In this document: positions 46,825-55,567 of the stretch, in pieces | Position numbering within the stretch: the first letter of the stretch is position 1 | Layout: each line of letters starts with the position of its first letter | From: an uncultured Butyricicoccus sp. | Lineage (GTDB): Bacteria > Bacillota > Clostridia > Oscillospirales > Butyricicoccaceae | Reading direction: 5' to 3' | Length of the DNA stretch: 64,000 bases | NCBI GenBank assembly: GCA_904420185.1 | Contig: CAJFUJ010000026.1 | Span: forward strand, 1-64,000 | Made by a program: the position numbers and the translations under genes | The notes under the pieces: model-generated | The model's input: only the letters and a program-made list of their open reading frames with translations | Told to the model about the DNA's origin: nothing | Databases searched by the model: none

Positions 46825-49081
46825 GCTCTTGTTCCTCGCTTTCTTCCGGGTTTTTGACGCCCCGCAGCCGGTTCCAAAGGGCGCGCCGCCGTGCCCGGCG
46901 GTTTTGCCGCATTTGTTCGCGCAAAGCCCGGTGCTCTCGTTGCAAAGGGGTGAATTGGGGGCGGGAAAGGCGCTTGCTGTGGATTTTGGCCAGGCGGGCG
47001 CTTTTTTCCTCGGCATGGGTGGACTTAACGATCAGGCGGTCGAAGAGGATCAGACAGCCAGGCAGCAGGAACAGCACCATAAGCATCGAGATAAATGCGC
47101 CGCGGCCGATGAGCTGGCCCAGGCCAGAGATCGCTTCAACGGAGGTCATAAAGTACAGCCCATAGGCAACTGTCATGAGGATCATGCCCGAGGTCAGGAT
47201 GGATTCTGCGCTGACCGAGACTGCCCGCTTGGCAGCTTCCCACTTGTCGGAGAGCGCGCGGGCGTCTAAGTAATTGCCCGTAAGTAAGATGGAGTAATCG
47301 ATGGTCGCGCCCAGCTGAATACAGCCTACGATGATAAACCCCAAATACATCGTGCGCTGGCCGTAGATATAGGGCAAGGCGGTATTGATGTAGATGGCGC
47401 ACTCAATGGGGATGAGCACCACCAGCGGCAACAGCAGCGATTTGTAGGTGATAGCGACCACGAGCGCTACACCCAGCAGCGACACAATGTTGACCCGCTG
47501 GTTGTCGGGGACAATGATGGACCGGATGTCCTGGGTCGAGGGGGTGACGCCCACCAGATAGGTCTGGGTATCCGGGTAATAGCGGTCGATAATCGAGCGG
47601 ATCTCATCCGCGTATGTAAAAGCGGCTTGGCTCTCCCCAGCCGAACGGACGTTGACGATGACACGCGCCCAGTTTTCCCCGTGCAGGATGCCGGTGATGC
47701 TTGGGGGCAGGAAATCCTCTGGGATGCCCTCTGGCAGCACCGAAGAAAGGCCTAGCGCATACTTCACATAGGGAAGGTCGCCGAGCTCCTCGGTCATCGC
47801 CTTTTCGGTGATATTGCTGTCCAGTGGGACAAGGGCCAGCATCATATTGCTTTGCCCAAATTTTGCATTCATCTGCTGTTCGGCCTCGTAGACCGGTGTA
47901 CCCACCGAGTTTGCCACAGCCTCGTTGCCATAGGTAAAGTCGGCCATGCCTTGGGCCACATAGCAGGGTACGATGAGCAGTGCCACCACCGCCAGCACCG
48001 GCCAGCGCAGTTTGTAGGAAAATTCACCGAACTTGCGCCATTGGGTCGGGATAAAGGGGCGGTGCTGGGTTTTGGCGATCACATTTTGGGCACGCAGGAT
48101 GAGGGCGGGCATGAGCAGCAGCACGGTGACCAAACTCAGTGCGATGCCCTTGGCCAGCACAAAGCCCATGTCGGGGCCAATGCCAAACTGCATGAGCGCC
48201 ATTGCCAAAAAGCCGACAATGGTGGTCGCACCCGAAGCGCCAATGGAGGAAAAGGCACGCCTTAAGGCGTTGGCCATGGCCTGCTCGGGCTCGATACCGT
48301 GGCTGCGCTCCTCGGTGAAGGCGTGCAATAGGAAGATGGAGTAGTCCATCGAGCAGGCCAGCTGCAAAACCGCGCCAACCGCGTTGGACAGAAAGGAGAT
48401 CTCCCCGAACATTAGATTGGAACCCATGTTGAGCAGAATGGCGATGCCGAGCACCGACAAAAACAACACCGGTTCAAACCACGAGGTTGTGGTCAAGGTC
48501 AAAATGAGGAAAATGATGAGCACGGCGAGCATCATCACGCGCGCAACCTCGGCGTTGATGGTCGGCCCTAAATTGGTATCTGACACCGCCGAACCGGCCA
48601 CAAGGCCCTTTTCACCGACAATCTGTTCGATTTCTTGCACGGCCGCATGGGTGCGGTCGGAGGAGTCCTTTTCCAAGAAGATGACGTCCATATAGGCGTC
48701 CCCGTCCTTGTAATAGTCCTCTATATCCGCATAGTCGATGAACTGTTCCGAGCCGTAAATATTGGTGGTCATATCGCACCACATGACCATGTCTACCCCA
48801 TCCACTTCTGCGATGCGGTCTTTGATGTGCTTGGCCTCATATAAGGTTACATCCTCTAAAAGGACGCGCCCCATGCCCGGGTAGGTAAACTCCTCTTCCA
48901 TGATGTCCAGCGCCTGGGCCGAAGGGGAGGAATCGGGCAAATACTCGGTCAGGTCATAGTTGACCCCTACCATAGGGATGCATAGGAGGCTCGCGATGAT
49001 CAGAAGAAGATAGACTTTCTCGATGTGTTTCCGGTTGTGGATGATCCAATCGACCGGCCGGCGTCCAGCGCCTTGTTTCAT
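46811..49081 (-). CDS. MMPL/RND family transporter
   Basis: Two 6-TM repeats, LACSMDYSIFLLHAFTEE, GATIDYSILLTGNYLDA. Confidence 0.92.
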   Translation of the reverse strand: MKQGAGRRPVDWIIHNRKHIEKVYLLLIIASLLCIPMVGVNYDLTEYLPDSSPSAQALDIMEEEFTYPGMGRVLLEDVTLYEAKHIKDRIAEVDGVDMVMWCDMTTNIYGSEQFIDYADIEDYYKDGDAYMDVIFLEKDSSDRTHAAVQEIEQIVGEKGLVAGSAVSDTNLGPTINAEVARVMMLAVLIIFLILTLTTTSWFEPVLFLSVLGIAILLNMGSNLMFGEISFLSNAVGAVLQLACSMDYSIFLLHAFTEERSHGIEPEQAMANALRRAFSSIGASGATTIVGFLAMALMQFGIGPDMGFVLAKGIALSLVTVLLLMPALILRAQNVIAKTQHRPFIPTQWRKFGEFSYKLRWPVLAVVALLIVPCYVAQGMADFTYGNEAVANSVGTPVYEAEQQMNAKFGQSNMMLALVPLDSNITEKAMTEELGDLPYVKYALGLSSVLPEGIPEDFLPPSITGILHGENWARVIVNVRSAGESQAAFTYADEIRSIIDRYYPDTQTYLVGVTPSTQDIRSIIVPDNQRVNIVSLLGVALVVAITYKSLLLPLVVLIPIECAIYINTALPYIYGQRTMYLGFIIVGCIQLGATIDYSILLTGNYLDARALSDKWEAAKRAVSVSAESILTSGMILMTVAYGLYFMTSVEAISGLGQLIGRGAFISMLMVLFLLPGCLILFDRLIVKSTHAEEKSARLAKIHSKRLSRPQFTPLQREHRALREQMRQNRRARRRALWNRLRGVKNPEESEEQEHEEK

Positions 49082-49199
49082 AAAATGGGTCACCTGCCTT
49101 GGCGCGGCCCAAAAGGACGGTTGCGCACGCGCCGTTTCTATGTTATAGTATATTACACCTATTAACCGCACACAATAAGCAATTTTATATAAATAAAAT

Positions 49200-49235
49200 A
49201 ATAACGTACATATTGTACATAAAGTGTATGTTATT
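49200..49235. promoter_or_regulatory. TetR operator-like inverted repeat
   Basis: AATAACGTACA ... TGTATGTTATT, 10/11 inverted match; internal GTACA-TAT-TGTAC palindrome. Confidence 0.6.
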
Positions 49236-49263
49236 GATGAAAGTTTTGAAGGAGAGGACAATT

Positions 49264-49830
49264 ATGAGCGAGGATAAACGGGTGCGGCGCACAAAAAAGC
49301 TGCTTCGGCAGGCGTTGGCAGAGCTGATGCAGGAAAAGGAGTTTAAAAATATCACGGTCACAGATGTGGTGCGCCGGGCAGATATCAACCGGGGAACCTT
49401 CTATACCTATTACCAGGATGTATTTGACTTGCGCGAAAAGGTGGAAAACGAGATGGTAGACACGTTGCGTGCGTTGGTGGACCGGTCGCTGCTGGGGGGC
49501 GAGACAGGTACCATGCGTTCGGTGCTCGAGCAGGCGGTCAAATATCTGGAGGAAAACCGGGCGCTGACGTATGCGCTGCTCAGCGACCGCAGCTTGGGCA
49601 GTTTTGAGGACAAGCTAATGACCTTGATGGAAGCGTGCAGCCAAAAAATTCTTCCCCCCAAGAACAGAGGGGATTTGGTGCCAATTTGGTTTGCTGCGGC
49701 CGGCTGTATCGGCGTGATTAAGAAATGGATGATCCAGGATGAAGCGATCAGCAAGGACGCAGCAATCGCCCAGATTGACGCCATCCTTTGCGGAATCTTG
49801 CATATGGCAGGGGCACGGCCAGGACTGTAG
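49264..49830 (+). CDS. TetR/AcrR family transcriptional regulator
   Basis: RRTKKLLRQALAELMQEKEFKNITVTDVVRRADINRGTFYTYYQDVFDL. Confidence 0.93.
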   Translation: MSEDKRVRRTKKLLRQALAELMQEKEFKNITVTDVVRRADINRGTFYTYYQDVFDLREKVENEMVDTLRALVDRSLLGGETGTMRSVLEQAVKYLEENRALTYALLSDRSLGSFEDKLMTLMEACSQKILPPKNRGDLVPIWFAAAGCIGVIKKWMIQDEAISKDAAIAQIDAILCGILHMAGARPGL

Positions 49831-50054
49831 CCAGAGCAAAACCATAGGCGATTGGACATGACTTTGTCGAAAATATACAAAGTGAGCGGGGCAACCCCTG
49901 CGAATCACCGTTAAAATTATGATTTTGGTTTTGAGACGAAAAATTCTTCCCTTTTTCATGTGCCGCCGCTACTCAAAAAGGTGAAAATGCAGTATAATAA
50001 AATAAAAGAAATTTCCTCATCGGGCGCATAAACATCATAAAGAAGGAGTGCTCC

Positions 50055-50957
50055 ATGAAAAAGAGAAGAATGTCCGGCAAGCGTTTTGTAGCGCTCGTGC
50101 TCGCCTTGGCCGCTACGATGGTCCCGGTAGCGGCGCACGGTGCAGAGAAAATCCCGGCATTGGTGGCGATGCAGACCGGTGGCCAGGTTTTATCCAACGA
50201 AAAGGCAGCAGTGGATGCCTCAAACCTTTCCGAAGGCTATATTCTGGTCAAATATACAGGTGGCAAGGATGTGCGGGTCAAGGTGCAAATTTCCCACGAT
50301 GCGGCCACCTATACATACAACCTCAATAACCAGGGCCAAAACGAGACCTTTCCTTTGACAGAAGGAAATGGCAGCTACACGGTTAAAGTGTTTGAAAACA
50401 CCAGCGGCAACCAATACGCCCAGGCGTTCAGCACGACGCTCACTTTGCAGCTGCGAAACGACCTCTTGCCGTTCCTGTATCCCAATCAGTATGTCAACTA
50501 TTCGGCCGATTCCAAGGCAGTGGCCAAGGCCGCCGAGCTGACCGCTGGGGTATCCAGCGATCTGGACAAGATCAACGCGATCTTTACCTATGTGACGCAG
50601 AATATCTCCTATGATTATGATCTTGCAAGCACAGTGCAGTCGGGGTATCTGCCCGACGTGGATCGCACGCTGGAGACTGGTAAAGGCATCTGTTTTGATT
50701 ATGCGGCGTTGATGACCGCCATGCTGCGGTCGCAAAATATCCCGAGCAAGCTGGTTGTCGGCTATGCGGGCGAAGCGTATCATGCCTGGATCAATGTGTA
50801 TATCGAAGGGCAAGGCTGGATTCAAAACGCCATCTATTTTGACGGCGAACACTGGACATTGATGGACCCGACTTACGTATCAACCGGAAAAGCGAGTCAG
50901 GAAACCATGGCCTATGTGACAAATAGTGCCAATTACTCGATGAAATATGCATATTAA
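50055..50957 (+). CDS. Secreted transglutaminase-like domain protein
   Basis: Signal peptide; GKGICFDYAALMTAMLRSQNIPSKLVVGYAG...HAWINVYIEGQGW. Confidence 0.92.
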   Translation: MKKRRMSGKRFVALVLALAATMVPVAAHGAEKIPALVAMQTGGQVLSNEKAAVDASNLSEGYILVKYTGGKDVRVKVQISHDAATYTYNLNNQGQNETFPLTEGNGSYTVKVFENTSGNQYAQAFSTTLTLQLRNDLLPFLYPNQYVNYSADSKAVAKAAELTAGVSSDLDKINAIFTYVTQNISYDYDLASTVQSGYLPDVDRTLETGKGICFDYAALMTAMLRSQNIPSKLVVGYAGEAYHAWINVYIEGQGWIQNAIYFDGEHWTLMDPTYVSTGKASQETMAYVTNSANYSMKYAY

Positions 50958-50969
50958 ACGCACAAGCAA

Positions 50970-51005
50970 AGAGAGGCTTTTCCAGGCAGGGAAAGCCTCT
51001 CTTTT
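50970..51005 (+). terminator. Terminator hairpin
   Basis: AGAGAGGCTTTTCC AGGCA GGGAAAGCCTCTCTTTTT. Confidence 0.8.
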
Positions 51006-51020
51006 TATGAGGGGGATCAG

Positions 51021-52040
51021 ATGAAAAACTTGTTGACGGATGAGCAGATGAGCACCCTATTTTATCAAATGGCGCTAATGGCCCGCGCGGGGATTGGCGA
51101 CGAGGAAGCCCTGTTGCTGCTGCTGGAGGACGCGGAAAACGGGGTGCAAACCGGGCTGGAGAACGTGCGCAGCGGGCTGGCGCAGGGTCAGGCGCTCAGC
51201 CAAGCGTTGGGTGCATCGGGATGCTTTCCGCCGTATGCGCTGCAAATGCTGCGCATTGGCGAACTGGCAGGCCGGCAGGAAGAAGTGTTTGCAGCGCTGG
51301 CAAACTTTTATAGCCGCGCGCACACGCTCAAACAGTCGATCCGGCAGGCGGTGGTCTATCCGGTGGTTATGGCAGTGTTGATCGCGGTCGTTTTTTTTGT
51401 GCTTGTGGGACGGGTAATGCCCGTTTTTTCAGGTGTATTTGACCAGCTTGGCCTTACGCTGCCGCCAGTGGCGGCTACCTTGCTTGGCTTGGGTGGTGTC
51501 AGCCAGTATTTGGCCGGCGGACTGGCGGGCTTGTTGCTCTTGCTGGCGATTATACTGCTGGGTTTATACCGCAGCGGCAAGGTGCGCGAGGAAAGCCTGG
51601 TGCGTGAAAAGAGTGCGGAATGCGTGGCACGCAGCCGGTTTTCTTCATCCATGGCGCTGATGCTGGCTAGCGGACTGCCGATCGATGAGGCGATGGAGCA
51701 GGCGCAGACCTTGCTGGCTGGCACCGTGCTATCGGAGCCCATTGACCGCTGCACCCAAAAGGTGCGCGAAGGTCAAAGTTTTCCGCAGGCGGCTGCAAGT
51801 TGCCAGATCTATTCTGCGCTGGAAACCGGGTTGCTCAAAGCCGGGTTCCGCGCCGGGATGGGTGAGCGTGCAATGGAGGAGCTAGCCCGCCGCAACCAAG
51901 AGCAGGCTGAGGAGCAACTGAATCGGTTTTTGAGCCGGTTTCAGTTTGGGCTGGTGCTGGTTTTGTGCGCGGCAGTGGGGCTGGTGCTGCTGTCGGTCAT
52001 GCTGCCGCTCATCGGCGTTCTGGCTGCCATCGGCGGCTGA
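51021..52040 (+). CDS. Type II secretion/type IV pilus inner-membrane platform protein (T2SF, PilC-like)
   Basis: Two T2SF-like repeats (FYQMALMARAGIGDEEALLLL; FSSSMALMLASGLPIDEAMEQA) and TM segments. Confidence 0.88.
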   Translation: MKNLLTDEQMSTLFYQMALMARAGIGDEEALLLLLEDAENGVQTGLENVRSGLAQGQALSQALGASGCFPPYALQMLRIGELAGRQEEVFAALANFYSRAHTLKQSIRQAVVYPVVMAVLIAVVFFVLVGRVMPVFSGVFDQLGLTLPPVAATLLGLGGVSQYLAGGLAGLLLLLAIILLGLYRSGKVREESLVREKSAECVARSRFSSSMALMLASGLPIDEAMEQAQTLLAGTVLSEPIDRCTQKVREGQSFPQAAASCQIYSALETGLLKAGFRAGMGERAMEELARRNQEQAEEQLNRFLSRFQFGLVLVLCAAVGLVLLSVMLPLIGVLAAIGG

Positions 52041-52050
52041 GGAGGCGGCT

Positions 52051-52350
52051 ATGTGGAAGTATGTCAAAGCCGGCGCGCCGCTGCTGCTGACCGTGCTGGC
52101 AATTGTGGGCCTGGCGTTGGGCGCGGCCCACATTGGGCAAAAGGCGGACGGGGAAAAGGCCGCGCTTGCGGCACAGGCCATCCGCCGGGCAGCGGTGCAG
52201 TGCTATGCCTTGGAGGGCTTTTATCCGGCCGATTGGTCCTACTTGCAGGACCATTACGGCGTGTCGGTCGATGAAAGCCGTTTTATTGTTCACTATGAAT
52301 TTATCGCGTCCAACCTGATCCCGGATGTCACCGTGATCGCGCGGCGCTGA
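52051..52350 (+). CDS. Small pseudopilin-like membrane protein
   Basis: N-terminal TM, AAVQCYALEGFYPADWSYLQDHYGV; operon context. Confidence 0.6.
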   Translation: MWKYVKAGAPLLLTVLAIVGLALGAAHIGQKADGEKAALAAQAIRRAAVQCYALEGFYPADWSYLQDHYGVSVDESRFIVHYEFIASNLIPDVTVIARR

Positions 52351-52364
52351 AAGGAGGACCACGG

Positions 52365-52844
52365 GTGCAAATACCGACTACAAACAGCCGCGTGGCTGCT
52401 TTGCCGGTTTTGGCGCTTGGTGCGCTGTTTTTGACGCTGGCGATGGGGCTGGCGCTGCTGGCAGGCAGCGTATACCGCCAGATCGTCGAAAGCGGCGACA
52501 CACTTGCCATCCGCCGCACGGCGCTGAGCTATTTGGTGGGGCAGGTCCGCCGCGCCGACCGTGCAGATAGCCTGGCGGCGGGCACCTTTGGAGCAAGCGA
52601 TGCACTCTTTGTGCATGAAAATGACTATGTGACAATCTTATATGTTTACGACGGCCAGCTGCGCGAACTGTATATGGAGGAGGGAACCGGCCTGTCGCCG
52701 GCCGATGGACTGGCGATCACCCCGCTGGAGAGCTTGACGGTGGAAACTGCGGATGGCCGCTTGACCTTTGCCGCAGAGGATGCGGATGGCGTGCACACGG
52801 TTTCGGTGTCCCCGCGCTGTGGCGTGCAGGAGGAAGGGCCATGA
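52365..52844 (+). CDS. DUF4860-like membrane-anchored protein
   Basis: N-terminal TM followed by beta-rich domain; operon context. Confidence 0.6.
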   Translation: MQIPTTNSRVAALPVLALGALFLTLAMGLALLAGSVYRQIVESGDTLAIRRTALSYLVGQVRRADRADSLAAGTFGASDALFVHENDYVTILYVYDGQLRELYMEEGTGLSPADGLAITPLESLTVETADGRLTFAAEDADGVHTVSVSPRCGVQEEGP

Positions 52845-53167
52845 AGAATGGGCGGTATACGTTGTTTTTGCTGGAGATTGTGCTCGATCTCGTGATTTTT
52901 GTCATCTGCGCAGCTGTTTGTACTGGCTTATTGCTTTATGCGTGGAGACTGAGCCAGGACAGCGCGCGGTTGACCGATGCGGTGTTTTATGCCCAGACGG
53001 CGGCCGAAACCTGGCGTACAGGCGGACAAGTACCCCAAGAGCAGGACGGCTTTGCGATTGCGGTGACGCCGGGCGCGTCGTCCCAAGCAGGGGTGGAAAC
53101 CGCGCGCGTGACTGTGTCGTGGGCAGGCGAAACCCTGTATACGATCGAGGAGGTGGCGCGGCCATGA
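52841..53167 (+). CDS. Small pseudopilin-like protein
   Basis: N-terminal TM; ATGA overlaps with both neighbours. Confidence 0.55.
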   Translation: MKNGRYTLFLLEIVLDLVIFVICAAVCTGLLLYAWRLSQDSARLTDAVFYAQTAAETWRTGGQVPQEQDGFAIAVTPGASSQAGVETARVTVSWAGETLYTIEEVARP

Positions 53168-53541
53168 AGCGGAAAGCTCCTTTTGGCATTGGCATCCCGA
53201 CCATTTTGACCGTGCTGCTCGTACTATGCTTGACGGTTTTTGCAGCATTGGCGGCTGCAAGCGCACGTGCAGAGTATGCACTCAGCCAGACAGGCGCGCA
53301 GACCGTGCAGGACTATTACGCGGCAGATGCAAAGGCGCAAGTGCTGTATGCCCAGTTTGTGTCCTCCGGACAAGTAGAACTGGACACCACGCTGGCAGTC
53401 AATGAAAACCAGGCGCTCCATTTGCACCTGCGGCGCGCGGCCGACGGCACGGTGGAAACATTGGCTTGGGAGACCATCCCAGCCGGCACGGCGGCCACCA
53501 ACACGCCGGATACAACCCTCCCGGTTTGGACCGGGGAATAG
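53164..53541 (+). CDS. Small membrane-anchored protein of pilus-like operon
   Basis: N-terminal TM, ATGA overlap with upstream gene. Confidence 0.55.
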   Translation: MKRKAPFGIGIPTILTVLLVLCLTVFAALAAASARAEYALSQTGAQTVQDYYAADAKAQVLYAQFVSSGQVELDTTLAVNENQALHLHLRRAADGTVETLAWETIPAGTAATNTPDTTLPVWTGE

Positions 53542-53551
53542 GAGGAACCCC

Positions 53552-54619
53552 ATGCAAGGCATTTCGGAAATTTTGGCGGGCGCGGTGGCGCGCAACGCCT
53601 CCGATATTTTAATCATCGCCGGCCTGCCGGTGTCCTACAAGTTAAACGGACAGATCGTACGTGAGGGCGAACGGTTGCTGCCCGACGATACAGCGGTGCT
53701 GACCCAGGAGCTGTACCGCTTGGCCCACGACCGGCCCATGGACACGCTGACCACAACCGGCGACGACGACTTTTCCTTTTCGGTCCGCGGCCTGTCGCGC
53801 TTTCGCGTTAATGCACTGCGGCAGCGCGGTTCGCTGGGCATGGTCATCCGCGTGGTATCCTTCACCCTGCCCGACCGGTACGCCCTGCACATCCCGGATA
53901 CGGTGATCGAGTTTGCCAATTATGCCAAAGGGCTGGTGCTCATCACCGGTGCGGCGGGCAGCGGCAAAACCACCACCCTGGCCTGCATTGTTGACCATAT
54001 CAACTCCACGCGCAGCAGCCATATCATCACCATCGAGGACCCAATTGAATTTTTGCATCCGCATAAAAAGAGCGTGGTGGTGCAGCGCGAGCTGTATTCG
54101 GATACCGCGTCCTATGACGTTGCACTGCGCGCCGCGCTGCGCGAAGCGCCTGACATCATTTTGGTCGGCGAAATGCGGGACGCCGAAACCATCCGTGCGA
54201 CCGTAACCGCGGCCGAAACCGGACATCTGGTCATCTCCACCCTGCACACCATCGGCGCGGCCAACACCATCGACCGCATCATCGATTCCTTCCCGCCCGC
54301 CCAGCAGCAGCAGATCCGTACCCAGTTGGCGCTGGTGCTGGAGGGTGTGGTGTCCCAGCAGTTGCTGCCCGATAGCGATGGTGAACTCATCCCAGCCTTT
54401 GAGATCCTCAAGGTCAATTCGGCGGCCCGCAACCTCATCCGCGAGTCCAAGGCCCACCAGCTGGACAACCTCATCGCAACCTCGGCGGCGCAGGGCATGG
54501 TGTCGATGGACCAAAGCCTGCTGCGGTTGGTGCAAGAGAAAAAAATCGCCCCCCGACAGGCGCTGGACCGCAGCTTAAATTACGACTGGATGTACAAGCG
54601 GCTGGAAATGCTCAGATAA
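53552..54619 (+). CDS. pilT: PilT-type ATPase
   Basis: GAAGSGKTTTLACIVDHIN, ITIEDPIEFLH, LREAPDIILVGEMRDAETIRATVTAAETGHLVISTLHT. Confidence 0.93.
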   Translation: MQGISEILAGAVARNASDILIIAGLPVSYKLNGQIVREGERLLPDDTAVLTQELYRLAHDRPMDTLTTTGDDDFSFSVRGLSRFRVNALRQRGSLGMVIRVVSFTLPDRYALHIPDTVIEFANYAKGLVLITGAAGSGKTTTLACIVDHINSTRSSHIITIEDPIEFLHPHKKSVVVQRELYSDTASYDVALRAALREAPDIILVGEMRDAETIRATVTAAETGHLVISTLHTIGAANTIDRIIDSFPPAQQQQIRTQLALVLEGVVSQQLLPDSDGELIPAFEILKVNSAARNLIRESKAHQLDNLIATSAAQGMVSMDQSLLRLVQEKKIAPRQALDRSLNYDWMYKRLEMLR

Positions 54620-54757
54620 CACCGCTGGCGGTAAAAAAGTTGAAATCTCCCTTGCAAGCCACCCCCATCCCTGGTATGATATTCTTAAAACAGGGCGTTT
54701 TTACGCTAATGAAAGGTTGAAAATGTGACTGTGTTTGAAAAGGGAAAGGGGATTGCA

Positions 54758-55501
54758 ATGAAAAAAGCAATGCTATGGATGCTCACAGGGGCGCTCTGCT
54801 GGTCGCTCACCGCCTGCGGCGGGCAGGATGCAGGTGACAGCACCGCCAGCACACAGGGCAGCAATACCAGTACAACCAGTGCGCAGGGGGCAGAAGCAAG
54901 TGCGCAGAGCAGCGGCACCAGTGCTGCCGACACACCGCAGATTCCGACCTACAGCGTGGGGGAAACGGTTTCGACCGATATTTTTTCCTTCACCCTGCAA
55001 GCCGCCCAATGGACCATTGCGCTGGACAATGTGAGTGGCGAAACCTTCTTTTTGCCCAAGGAATATAGCGCCCAGGACGACGCAGACAACCCCTATGTCG
55101 CGCCCATCGGACACACCTACATCGCCATGACCATTGTGGGAACCAACCTGGACCGGGCCACGAATGAGCTGTACAGCAGTTTTGGCAGCCCGCTGCTCAC
55201 CGAGGTGCAGGTGGACGGACAGACTTATCCGGTCACGATGGAGTGCGGGGCGGTTATGACCAATCTGGACAAGACGGTGTTGGACCCAAATGGCTATCCC
55301 AACACCATCCACGCCAACCAGTGGTACAGCGATGTGACGAGCAACATGTTGCTCCAGGTGGGCGAAAGCCAGACCCGCCGGGTATACCTCGACGTGGCGG
55401 AGGAGATCACCGACCTGACCACCCCCTTCTCGTTCACCGTGCAGATCCCCAACTCGGATGGGGAAAAGGAAGAATTCACCTATCAAGTGACAGGTGCATA
55501 A
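54758..55501 (+). CDS. Lipoprotein with DUF4352-like domain
   Basis: MKKAMLWMLTGALCWSLTACGG lipobox, Ser/Thr-rich linker, beta-rich domain. Confidence 0.75.
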   Translation: MKKAMLWMLTGALCWSLTACGGQDAGDSTASTQGSNTSTTSAQGAEASAQSSGTSAADTPQIPTYSVGETVSTDIFSFTLQAAQWTIALDNVSGETFFLPKEYSAQDDADNPYVAPIGHTYIAMTIVGTNLDRATNELYSSFGSPLLTEVQVDGQTYPVTMECGAVMTNLDKTVLDPNGYPNTIHANQWYSDVTSNMLLQVGESQTRRVYLDVAEEITDLTTPFSFTVQIPNSDGEKEEFTYQVTGA

Positions 55502-55509
55502 AGAGCGGA

Positions 55510-55561
55510 CAAAAAAGCAGCGTCTTTTGCGCAGACTTTGCGGCAAAGGACGCTGTTTTTG
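55510..55561. terminator. Terminator hairpin
   Basis: AAAAGCAGCGTC...GACGCTGTTTTT. Confidence 0.75.
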
Positions 55562-55567
55562 CCGGGT

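Noticed and set aside
53642-54535. 297-aa antisense ORF opposite pilT
   Set aside because: Shadow ORF; PilT motifs are intact on the + strand.
51021-54619. Calling this a complete type IV pilus or T2SS
   Set aside because: No extension ATPase, prepilin peptidase, PilMNO or clear major pilin in the window.
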